Below the pieces are notes generated by a model. The model saw nothing but the letters and a program-made list of their open reading frames with translations. It ran no database searches and had not been told where the DNA came from. A stretch of DNA of 64,000 nucleotides, from contig OZ023273.1 in NCBI GenBank assembly GCA_964007475.1, positions 7,335,234-7,399,233 of the forward strand, in the 5' to 3' direction. Positions 1 through 11,924 of the stretch are shown here, piece after piece. Origin of the DNA: Hybos culiciformis (lineage: Eukaryota; Arthropoda; Insecta; Diptera; Hybotidae). Each line of letters starts with the position of its first letter. The stretch's first letter is position 1. The translations under genes were made by a program, and so were the position numbers.

Positions 1-3000
1 AAATGCCAGTTTTTTTTTTAATAAAACCACTGAGATAAAGTTTTACATGAGAAGATTTATTTTTTTTTTTTATTAATTTGATGTTTTAAAATTGTTGAAA
101 TACTTAGTATCATTCTGTCAGAAAAATAAATCTTTACAAGAAGTAAATTTTTATTTATATTTTAATAAAATGTCCACAAGTTATAGGGGGATTAAAGTTG
201 TTTTCAATTATGCAGAAATTTAATATTAATAAAATTGTGTTTTTTTTTTAATTGCGATCATTGTAAAAGCGTAATTAAAAAAAAATTAAAATAAATACAT
301 ATTCGAACAATAGGAAAAGAAATATCCAATTTTTGCAAAGAATGTCTGCTAATATCAAGCCACCCTTAATTGGGCTTTTATGTTACTAAATTTTGTGTTA
401 AAAATTACAGGTATAATATAATTAAAAGTTCCAAAAAACTTTCAGGACTTTATAACTATGGAAAAAATTGTTTTTATATTAATTTGACATGAAGCATGAT
501 TCGTTTTCTGATGCACAAGCATGAATGTACAAAATAAATAGAAAAATATTTTAATACTTGTTTTTTTAACTTTTTTTTGAAAAAAAAAAAAAAGAAAAGT
601 AGAACATAAATTTTGGTTTAGGTACAACCAAAGGCAAGCAATGAATTTTAAAAAGTTTTATTGCAATGAATTGTTGCTGATATGTTTGTTACATATTACA
701 TATTACACAAGACAATCATACATATATAATTATATATTTTTATAGGAATTTAAACGAAGTAAATTGAATGTATACTAAATGCATATTTAATTTTGTTATT
801 ATGAAAATTTTAGTATGGATTATTTGCATACATGTTATACAACATTTAAATATATGTTTTGTTTAACAAACGCTGTATAAGGATTAGGTTATAATTCTTG
901 AAAGGGGAAGGGTTGTTCTAATACCTATTGCGATTAGGCGAACAGGAACTCGTAGTTTTTCTTTTCAATCTAATAACTTTAGTTTGAATAGTTTTTCAGA
1001 TTGCCAGAAGTTTTAATTATAAGAGATGGGTTCAATAACTAAGTACGTAGAGCTAAAAAAAAAGAAATACTTGAGTTTATTGATTTATTCACGCAAAGTG
1101 TTCATGTTTTTAAAATATTAGTGAAATGAAAACAAAATTAATGTAAAAAAATAAATCGTAAATACCATCTTAACTAGATTCTAAGTTAACATAGAGATAT
1201 ACACATAATCGTATGGTTGTAAAAAAAATTGTTTGAAAAAAACTATTATTTAGAGACGATAATTTTGGAATTTCGTAGAAAACTATAAATTTTTGTTATT
1301 AAAAATCAAATTGTTTGAAAATTGGAGATTTGAAATATTTACTTGAAACTTTGTGAAAAACAGATCATTATCCTTGGGGAAATATAACTTTTTCTTTCAT
1401 ACATTTTAGTAGGTGTATATATATAGGAAAAAAACTATATGGAAGAAATAAAAAATAGTTATAAATAAAATATAAAAAAAATGCTTTCACATAAACATGA
1501 ATGTAACTAAATTTTAAAAATCTTAAATTTGATAAAAATTGTTTTTATTTCTTTTTTTTTATATTCTTCTGAGATTACTTTGACTTCTGTATATATAAAT
1601 TTATGAGAATCATTTGAAGTTTTCAACAAAAACATTAAATACATAATATATAAATTATACTTATGGTTAGGTATGTTACTGTTTACAAAATATACATATT
1701 ATTAAGATAATTCTAATAATAAATGATTTTCCTTTAAATTTGAAGCTCAGAAGCAAAAAGAAAAATTATATATATAATATGTATTTTTCAATACTTTAAA
1801 TTTTTTTTAATACAATATTTAACTAACGTGACAGGAATTGCATTAAACGGATAAAAAAGCTTTTAGTAAAAAATAAATAACATTTCTTTTTATTTATTTT
1901 GCAGAATATGTAAATTTTATTTAACTTATTAAATTACATTTTATATAAAAATTTGTGTTTTATTTTTCAGTTTTTAATTTCAATCAAACATGAAATTTTT
2001 CTTTGGTTTATAATTAACTGCACGATTGTCGGCGGAACTTTTTGCAAGCGAACATACATTTTTTTTTTTTTGAAATATTTTATTTATTTATTACCAAGCA
2101 TTGTTAACCACATTTTTGACAATGAAGTTATATTTTTGGCAATTGCATGAATCTTCTGCGTCCTTAAAAAGTAAATCTTCTGGAACATAGAAAAATTTAT
2201 GATTGCAGTCATAGAAAATAATTAGGCATTTGTTGATGTCACAAAACCAATAGTTTGATGTGAATGCGAATTCAAAGTTTACACAAAAATGTTATTAATC
2301 TTTGTTAAGGACATTTATAAATAAATTTACGAGAATATTAAACAGAAAACTTATTGAGTTATCAATGTCTTTATAAATGTAATAAAATTGTCAAACATTG
2401 AAAAAAAATCTTATAAATATTTTCTTGATTGATCAAAGTATAAAAAAAAAAAACCATTTGATTGATTGTGGCAAAAGTTAATTGATATTTGCAATTTTTC
2501 AAGTATTTAAGAAATGAAAGCTAACAGAGAAAAATGATGTTAATTTAAAAGATTTTTTTTTTATGTTCATAAAAATAATTAAGTATATATATGATATTTA
2601 TAATTAATAAAAATTAATATGAATCAATCAATTAAGAGAACAATATTATCAAAAATTAAAGTTACTACAAAATTGATTTCATTAATTAATGACATGATAT
2701 TGATATTTTGTGGAATATTCGTTCGGTCATACTTAGAATTTTTGTCTTTATAGCAAAAAGATTTTTTTTTAACATTTTATTGTAGTTATATTTGATGTTT
2801 CAGAACTAATAATAATTTTTATTAAAAACAATTATTTTCTTTTTCAATTATTTGCTAAAATTTCGATTATGCGTTTACAAATTTTTCATCCATTTTTTTT
2901 CGAGAATTAAATTTCGTTGCAAACGAAACATTTTTTAAAATTTGAAGTATAACATTTTTAAGAAAGCTATTCATATTCACATAATCCAAGAACTTCAATA

Positions 3001-4719
3001 AAGCTATTTTGAATAGTATATACATTAAAGAATCTTTTAAATGTATCAAAATCAAATTCTTTGAATAAAATAAAACTCTTTTACATTTCATAAAAAAATC
3101 ATAAAGTTATGATATCATGCATGCCAAAAATTTAGTAGGAAAAAAAAAATCGTATTTTCTATGTATATAACTAAAATTGATTGCAATATTGTGTAAACTT
3201 TTACTATTTATCTGAAAGCTCAATGGAACATAGATGAAATAAATTTATTTAGTTTCAATGGATGATATTTTTATTCAATTGCACAATGTTTTACTTTCAA
3301 TAAGAATCTGATATTAAAATACTAGGAACATTCCCGCATGAAATAATGTTAACAAAATTCTTTTAAAAAAAAAATTACTTTGAAAATATAAAGTTAGGAT
3401 ATGAAGGATTCGAAAATTTTCAAAATTATACTAAATTTTAAGATTTGTTAGTAAATTTTAGTATTTATTAAGAACTTGACTAAATGTGTAGTTATATAAC
3501 ATCAATAATATACCTAATACACCATTGAAAAACGAAGAAAATCTATTGTTAAAAAAATATAATAAAAATTCCTAAATGTCAACATTAATAATTACATTTC
3601 TTTTTTTTTCGAAGAAAATTTTCTAAAATTACATAATGAATAGTATATTATATTGTATTACTATTGCACGCACAAACTTTATTATCAATTTTCTTAATTT
3701 TCTTGAAATTTCAGTCAATTTTATTTTATTGAAATAGAAAATCAAAATAAAAAACTTTTAGATTTTTTTTTTCGTTTTAAAGAGGAAAATAAATTGATAT
3801 ATTAAATCACGATAAATTATACTTTGTAAAAGCATAATGAATGTATCCAATATTCTATACTTAGAACTAACTTATTGTGAATAAATCCATGGTTAATTGA
3901 ATAAGTTTGTTTATATATTGAAGAGAAAAACTTTTTGACCAAAAACTTGTTTTCTCAGAAATGAAAATTGTGAAAAAGGGAAATTATTTTTCAGCTTAAT
4001 TTTTTTTGCGAACTCTCTGTGGGAATTCTATAATTTTCATTACAATTTTTGTTCAAGAAAAAAACAAATATTATTTATTTTTTTGAAAGTGGATGACTAT
4101 TTTCAGGATTTGTGTGTAGTGTCCTAATAAAATTTATATATATCCGCATGCATATAAGTATATTTTTATACGTGGACATTTTTTTTTTTTTCAAATTTTT
4201 TATGTTTTTTTGACATTCAATGTAAAATCGATAATTTTGTATTGAAAATTTTTGTTATCTAAATTTCATTTTAGAAAGTTTAATTTTTTTTTAGGAAACT
4301 AATTTTTCACTCATTAACAACTTTCGATTCAAGGATTTGAATATACATTTAACCGATACTGCAAATAATAAAAAAGGAAAATAAGTTTTTTAAAAATTCA
4401 AAATAATGTTTGTCAGAAATAAAAAAAAATAAAAAAAAATTATACTCGTAATATCAAAAATCGGAAATTGTGCTTGATTTTTTCGTTTCAACATTTATTT
4501 TATCTGAAAATCACATTTGAAATGAAAATGTGCCATAAATACCCTTGATAATTTAGTTTAAAAAAAAAACTGTAATTTCTATATCAAAAAATTTTAAATT
4601 TCAAAACGTGTGTTATAGTTTTATACAATTTTATATTTTTTTAAAGTGCAATATAGTTTCTTTCGGTGACCATATTAAAAAAAAAATAAAGGACATTTTC
4701 AAAAATTTTTTTTTATCTA
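1..4719. other. Intergenic AT-rich DNA, no gene recognised
   Basis: This stretch is homopolymer-rich non-coding DNA. The short open frames in it (the longest about 74 codons) have no recognisable motif, no codon-use contrast with their surroundings and no convincing splice sites. A frame near 1969-2090 follows a TTTTTCAG acceptor-like sequence but has no usable donor. It could include upstream introns of the receptor cyclase whose visible exons begin at 18279. Confidence 0.5.
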
Positions 4720-5661
4720 TCTATATATATAAAACCGAAGTTGTCTCTTTGTCTCTTTATCTGTTTGTATGTTCCGAATAGGCTCCTAAACCGCTCAACC
4801 GTTCGTTTTCAAACTTACACCATGTCTTTGTGTTAGGTCGGGGTCGTTTGTGTTAGGGGGTCGTTATAGGCTATTTTAAAATTTGATTGGCCTCCTACCC
4901 AGGGACCTCCCCCGGGGGCGGACTTCAAAAGTTCGTCCGATTTCATTCAAATTTGGTACGTAAAAAGAGGAGGTGATTATACACAAATTTCGGTACAAAA
5001 AATTTGTTGACCTCCTACCCAGCGACCTCCTACCCAGGGACCTCCCATGGATGGCGGACTCCAAAAGTTAGTCCGATTTCATTCAAATTCCTACCCAGGG
5101 AACTCCTACCCAAAGACCTCACCTGGGGGCGGTTTCAAAGTTCTTCCGATTTCCTTAAAATTTGGTATGTAAAAAGAAGAACTGATTACACACAAATTTC
5201 GTAACAAAAAATTGGGCTCCCTCTTTTTAAGGGGCCTCTTCGAATATATAGAAATCAATTTCTTTATTACTAATAACTACAAAATATTAAAAACTAAACC
5301 ACTCAACTGATCATTTCGAAATTTACACCGTCTCTTTGTCTCGGAGTTTTAGGCTATATTAAAATTTGAATGGCACCCAACCCAGAAACCCCTCCCGGGG
5401 AGGACTGCAAAAGTTCTTCCGATTTCATTCAAATTTGATTCATAAAAAGAGGAAATGGATAAAAACACCAATTTGGTTTGGTTTGGAAACCTGTTTAAGG
5501 GAAGGATATCATTCGATTTCATACAATTTAAGTGTTAATTATTCTTTGAATTTTTACCAAATTTATAAAATAACTAGCTCCTATAATTGTTCGTCAATCC
5601 GACAACAAAAATTTCACTTAAAACGTGTGTTCCACAACAACGTGTGTTCGGGTACAGCTAG
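4720..5661 (+). mobile_element. Non-autonomous Helitron-like element
   Basis: The left end reads TCTATATATATAAAA and is preceded by A. The right end reads GGGTACAGCTAG and is followed by T. A 5' TC, a 3' CTAG and insertion between A and T without target duplication are the family hallmarks of Helitrons. No Rep/helicase coding is present, so this would be a non-autonomous copy. The GC content (CCCGGGGGCGG-type blocks) stands out from the host DNA. The interior carries degenerate repeats, listed separately. A short CGTGTGTTC duplication lies just before the 3' end where a terminal hairpin is expected, but a clean hairpin is not evident. The end motifs are seen directly; the family call is inference. 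Confidence 0.65.
4890..5460 (+). repeat. Degenerate internal repeat units of the Helitron-like element
   Basis: About four diverged units start near 4891, 5010, 5090 and 5370. Each contains a CCTACCCAGGGACCTCC-like block, then a GGGGGCGGACT-like block, then a TTCCGATTTCATTCAAATT-like block. Some also carry a GGTACGTAAAAAGAGGA-like tail. Unit two is truncated before the tail. Short frames through the units look like by-products of the repeats, not genes. Confidence 0.7.
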
Positions 5662-8027
5662 TAATATATAAAAATAAAAAAAACTTAACTCAGTCTTGGC
5701 GTAACTAAATAACGATGTCATCTGTCTAAATGTTGTGTATTCGTAAACATTCACCATTTATCTCTTTTTTTATTGAATGATAAATCATTATATGTTTAAT
5801 TTTTTATTAACAGCAATTTCAGGAGCGACAAATTGTAAAAGAATAATTAAACAGAATACAACCTTTTTCCAAAATAGTTATATGTTTTAAACTGAGTAAA
5901 TTAAAGATTTTTGAAAAAAAATATAAAACTAAAGGACAAGGTCTCAAAACTAAATACTGTCCTTTGAAATAAAGAACGTCTGGTCAGCAAAGTATAATAC
6001 TCAAAATTAAAGTTTACATACTTTAATTTCCTTTTTCTTAAATTTATATTTTATGCTTTGAAGAATGCACACAAAACGAAAAAGTAAATAAATCATAAAA
6101 ATGAATATGCATAAATATTATTTTACACACTTTGAAAGTTCATAAAAATGTTATGCTTATACCTTCCTTCCATTGCTTTTAGAAATAAGTAACTTTTTTA
6201 ATACTTTCTATAAATTTATTTATTGTTTTTGTATATCTTGTTTATTTTTTTATAGAAATAAGGATATGAAAAATGGAAATATTTTTCATTTTTTGTATAT
6301 AATTTTGTGATTAATTATTCTGTAAATTAATTTATTGCGTGAAAAATTTCAAAGTTTATAGTTTATAGAATTATTGTATTATGACTTCGAAGAGAAAATA
6401 TTCTAAAATTTTATTAAAAAATATGTTTATATACATTTAATTTTTTCTTAACATCCTATTTTCTTTAATTACAATATGAAGTAAAGCTGGAAATTTTATT
6501 ATACTATTTTCTCTAGAAAAATAATGATGCATATTGTGTCTTGAAAATACATTATTCTTTCCGCCTAATGTACGCTATTCTGAATGTACATAGTATTCTA
6601 GAGAATTAAATTAGTCTAATATTTAGTTGTTTTTTATCAAAGTAGTAAAGAACATATATAAAATGCAGTGGATGATGGAAAGAAACCAAAATCCATTAGT
6701 TTTCTTCAAAAAACTAAAATAGTGATTTCAAAATTTTTAATTATATGAAATTTTATTTAACAAAATAAAATCTACATATTATATATATTGTTATTATAAA
6801 ATCTTATTTTAATTAAATGTTTGTATCTAGAATATTTGTTTTTATTACAACTACAAACTTTTGATTATTAAAGGTGCTAAAGGGAAAAATGAGTCAATTG
6901 CGTTGGAGTTAAAGTCAGCCTGTTTACTTTAAATATTGATGTATTTTGAAGTTGAAGACAAAATGCAAAAAAAAAAAATAATTTCATCAAAAAATTTATT
7001 AATAATGAAAACTGAGAGTTTTTCAAAAATAACAATGCAAAAATGTTTGATATTTTTTAAGTTGAATCGCTTTTCCTTCCAACATTCCAGTAATGCAATG
7101 GATAACTTTGCATGTCTAATGTGCATCATGTGTTCCATTTGATAGAAAAATTAGATTTATAAAAATTTATGCTTCAACAACTTTGTTTTTCAAGTGAAGG
7201 AAAATACTGTGGAGAATACTGTATAATGAAAATTGAAATTTTTTTTTTCGGAATTTAGTTTTATATTTTGTAACCCAAATATATGGTTTAATATGAATTC
7301 AAAATTTAAAAATGTAATTTAAAATAAAATATACTAAAATTTGAAATCAAATAACAGAAGTGCAATAATAATACTAAATAGTTGTATCTAATTAGTTGTA
7401 CGTTTTTTGAATATTGACTCCATTCGACTAGTCCGTTCACTATCAACAATTAATAGTTAAAGTAGACAAATTTTAGTTGACTTAATAATTTAGTTTTCCT
7501 AGATTCTTATTGATAATCTTTTCTTTCTCAATGACGTTTTGAATACGTTTGAAAAATTTCCCTAACTTATGTGTATAAGAATTTAAAGATAATTGTTTTT
7601 TCAATTTTAATTACAAGCACTTAATTAATTTCATATTTATTAAGTCAACGAAATACAAAAAAAAATTTCTATGTGGACACCTATTTTTTATAAAAACTTT
7701 TTATTATGTAATTTTATTCAAACATTTACATTACATTATACATTGCACTTCATAACTCTGTACTAACGATTTTAAAAACCTTTCATGCATAATAATACAC
7801 GAATCATAATAACATTAAACCAAAATAAAAAAACAAGATAGCTTATTTATGTGCAATTTTGGTGCCATAAATTTAGAGAAAATAACTTTACGAATCCTTC
7901 AATTGTTAGCAATTTAAAACAATTTACATAAACATTATGTATATGTTTCGTTATAAATCTCAAAAGTGTAATAATAACCAACCTTAATTATTTATTCCAT
8001 GTTTCATAATTAAACATTTTATATTTG

Positions 8028-8064
<37 letters not shown>

Positions 8065-11000
8065 ATGGGCTTAAATTTGTCTTAAGAGATATTATGCGAC
8101 AGTTATGTATAAATGTATAATTTGTTTTTGTGTTGTTCACTGTTTGAATGTACATATACATACAGTTTACGTACATCTACATACACACATAAGAACATCT
8201 ATTTTAAGTTTAAATGAAAAATTAAATTAAATAAAGAAAATAATTATTCATAATTTTCTTTGTGAATATCAAATTGTCACCAAGTTTTATATTTATTAGT
8301 TAGACAATAAGGTTTGAATTGTAGGGAAAATATGTAGGCATGTGCTAATCGAAATGTGTCGTTGAATAGTCCTCATTTAAACACAGGAAATAAGCACTAC
8401 GTCGTTTTGTACATTATATTATACTAGTTGTATTTTGAATAAATTATTGTAATGCTCGTGGGTAAATAATATTTTTAGTTTTAAAAGGTCACGTATAGCC
8501 ACGGATTTTGTAGGTTCATAAAACTAAATTACTCTATATATTCTAGTAAATTATTTATATTGCGATTGTATACTTACACTTAATTTATAGTTATTTGATT
8601 ACTGAACTAGTTCAAACATAGAAATAAGTCAGAACTATTAATTATTTGACTCCGATTCTTTACCCTATCTATATACCAGGAATTTCGAATAATATATCTT
8701 AATAAAACTATCTATGTAAAGAAAATCAAAAACCCGAAACTATATGATACAAAATTTTAAATGAAAGTGGGAAATGATTTTAGCATTTGAATAAGATTCA
8801 AACACCTGAAGGGTTGAAATTAAATGAATTTTATTTTGTTTCACCATGTTCAAAAGAATAACAAAAATATGAAATATTCTTTCAGAAAAAATTAAAAATA
8901 GATAATTAAACATTTTCTTTTTTGTGTTATTCAAATTTCAGAAAATATTTACATGTACTACACTAAACACTACATATGTAGAATACAATATATATATATA
9001 TGTTCAAATTTATTATCTTCTTTAACAATTATTATTGAAAAGAATTGTTTGAAATATCTAAAACTTTCAGATAAATTTATTAACAGATATAAAAGGAAAT
9101 TTTCAAATATTTATGTAGATACAGATATTTTATATCATAAACTAAATCAAATTCTTTGAATTTTACAAAACTTAATTATACATAATCCATATACATAACA
9201 TACATAATGTATGTTAAAAAAATACAATAGCTTCTATAGGGTTAATTAAATAAAGAGCTCGAGGATATTCATTAGGATCTATTTATTTTTATTAAGATTT
9301 GGTCATGCAAACTTTTTATATTATGAATCGTTAAGGTAAGATGTTTCTCTCTTAAAAAAATATCTTCTTAATTGGAAATTAAAAAAAAGAAAATCGTAAT
9401 ATTTAAATAATTTGATTAAATTAGTAGTATTTATAAGAAGTGTGCTGCATTTGAAATATGATTAATTGTTCAACCCAAAACAGACTATAATTATGAACAA
9501 CATATTTTCTATATTCACTAATTTACTCAAATAATACACCGTACATAAAAACTTTTATTCAAATATATAAAACTTTTATTCAAATTTATTCAAATACAAG
9601 TAATTTTTATTTTACTTGTTTCATTCACAAAATTAACTTTCCTGGTACGAAAAAAAATGTATTTGTGGGCAAAACTTTTTGAATTCAATTTTAATTTTAT
9701 AGATCCTTAGTGGGGACATCTATAGAAAACTGGTGCTGCATATAATATATTTTTTTGAAAAAAAAAAAAACTTCAATAATTAAATTTTTGTTAAAATTTT
9801 ACAAAATTTCACCAAACCACATCATTTGCAATGCTAAAATTCTAAAATGAATCATTATTATAATAATTGAATCAAAAATTTACGATAGATATATAGAAAA
9901 GAAGATTACAAGTTCAAAAGAGATTTGAGTACTTTGAGTTTTCAATAAATATGCATATGCATGTATAAATGATTGATTTTAAATTGGGAAATTGGTTTTT
10001 AAATAAGTTTTTTGATATATTGAAGCGTGTATAGTCCTATTATACACTATGTATCTACAATTTTTGTTTAACATCAAAAAGAATTTGAAAACATAATTTT
10101 CATTTTAATCTTGTTGTGATTTATATAAAATGATTAATAAAATACTATAGTTATAAACTTATGATCGTTATTGTGTATGTTCATGGGGCTAGAAAAGCTC
10201 ATTAATTTAAAACAAAATTGTCGACTGTTGAATTATATTTTACCATGCGTATAGAAAAAAAAAATTCAAACGAATACAGAAACCATATAATTTTGTAAAA
10301 TTCGTCGTCATCTTAGTGTGTAGAAAGAAATTCCTCCTAATTTTGATCAAGAAAAATGTAACTTATTAATATCTTTTTGGCTGAGATTCGAACTTGAATT
10401 GTATACTTTTACCCAACTGCTTCTCTCTGTAAAATTTGGAGAAATTCTGTTGTGTTTGAAAGCAATTAAAAGTATTAAAGACAGTCAGATAGACAGAGAA
10501 TCAGAGATCGATTTCATTATATATTCAATTCTAAAGCATAAAAATGAAAAACACTATGTTTTATGTTTTATTTTACAAACAGATCTTTCTTTCTTCTTTT
10601 TTTTTTTGATAAACAAACATACATAAGAAAATATTATATTATATTTTTTTATTTATTTCTATTGCAAGTATTACAAAAATTTATATGATTATAAATTATT
10701 TAATTCGTTTTATTCTCAACAACCTATTTTATAATATAAATAAATTATAATTTTTCCAAAAATAAAGAGATAGGTACCTACTTCAACTTGTATTTTATAA
10801 TAGTCTTCAAATTATTATTTTCAAAAAGAAAGTGTTTTAATTTTGATGATTTTTTAAAAAAATAATTGCATCCTGGAATTTTTTTCTCTTAAATTATTAT
10901 TTGCTCATACGAGTATAATGTGAATTAATCAGTGTAATTTCCATAACAACAGTTTCAACTTTGAGTAGGTGCACCTGTAATGCAAAACTTTTTAAATTAT

Positions 11001-11268
11001 AAGTGTTCTTTTCAAAACTTTATTTTAGTAATCATATATTTAGTAAAATTTGAAATTGGAAACAAGTATTTATTTATGATGATTCTATAAAATACATAAA
11101 AATACATAATATATCAAATGTAATTAAAAAGTAACAACGTATTTGAGGTTTATAAATTAAGGATTTTATTTGTGTTCTTTTCCATTCAAAATTCTAAAAA
11201 ACTTTTCAAAACAAAAAGTTAAAAAAAAAAAATCATTGACAAATGCGCTGCGCAAAGAATAATGTCAT
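5662..11268. other. Intergenic AT-rich DNA, no gene recognised
   Basis: No coding motif, RNA gene or convincing exon was seen. The stretch contains a TA dinucleotide run (listed separately) and scattered poly-A/T tracts. Open frames of 60-75 codons occur on both strands and are what AT-rich random sequence gives. Confidence 0.5.
8033..8061. repeat. TA dinucleotide microsatellite
   Basis: A nearly pure TA run of about 14 units lies in otherwise unremarkable AT-rich DNA. Confidence 0.85.
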
Positions 11269-11276
11269 CATAGTAT

Positions 11277-11916
11277 CAGTGGCGTAGCTACCATATAGCA
11301 AGAGTAAGCAAGGCGTAGGGGACCTCGAAGTTTAGGGGCCCTCTAAGTTTAGGGGCCCTCTAAGTTTAGGGGCCCTCTAAGTTTAGGGGCCCTCTTGTAA
11401 TACAGTCTTTTTTTTTTAAATAGATTCAGTCCAAGCTTTAAGTTGAATAAAAAACTAATTATCCAGCAGCGAAGCTTTTAGAGAAATGCATGAGGTCACT
11501 TATATTACAAATCACTCGTGAATACACTTTATTTATTCAATACATATATGGATAGTGCAACTCAAAAAAGAAACGAGTGTAATATATGATTCATAATATT
11601 TTTTCAATGCATTAGAATTGTATTGAGTTTTTTGTATTAAGTGTAATACCTATTCGCAAGTACAGTGAGTAGTGAAATATGTATTGAATGAATTGGGTGA
11701 ATCATCTGAGTTTTGCAAATGCAAAAGCTAGAAAAAAGAAATTTTGATTTAGTTATTTAATATTCTCATTATTATTATTATTATTACTTTAATAATATAA
11801 CGTATTATAAAAATTATAAAGAATTTTTTCGTATTTCTTTAATACTTTTTACATTTTTGCACAGGGGCCCTTCCATCATTGTGGCATAAGGGCCTAAAAT
11901 TTCTAGCTACCCACTG
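11277..11916. mobile_element. hAT-type MITE (640 bp)
   Basis: The element begins CAGTGGCGTAGCTA and ends TAGCTACCCACTG, giving short terminal inverted repeats of the form CAGTGG(C/-)GTAGCTA. Perfect 8-bp duplications (CATAGTAT) flank it. No transposase frame is inside, so it needs an autonomous hAT partner elsewhere. GGGGCCC motifs lie near both ends, and the left end has a four-copy tandem array. The ends and duplications are seen directly; the hAT assignment follows from 8-bp duplications with CAGNG-type termini. Confidence 0.85.
11328..11395 (+). repeat. Four perfect 17-bp tandem copies inside the MITE
   Basis: The unit AAGTTTAGGGGCCCTCT is repeated four times without mismatch (starts 11328, 11345, 11362, 11379). 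Each unit carries the palindrome AGGGGCCCT. Perfect identity suggests recent slippage or strong copying within the element. Confidence 0.95.
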
Positions 11917-11924
11917 CATAGTAT

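Larger units (their letters stand above)
11269..11924. repeat. 8-bp target site duplications flanking the hAT-like MITE
   Basis: CATAGTAT occurs at 11269-11276 immediately before the element and again at 11917-11924 immediately after it. An identical 8-bp duplication is the insertion signature of hAT-superfamily transposition. Confidence 0.85.

Noticed and set aside
1953..2150. Open frame after an acceptor-like TTTTTCAG, considered as a 5' cyclase exon
   Set aside because: No matching donor, hydrophobic Phe/Ile composition typical of AT-rich noise, and no similarity to ANF-receptor domains.
5366..5671. 101-codon frame near the right end of the Helitron-like element
   Set aside because: It runs through repeat units and the 3' terminus of the element, has no Rep or helicase motif, and is best explained by the repeats.
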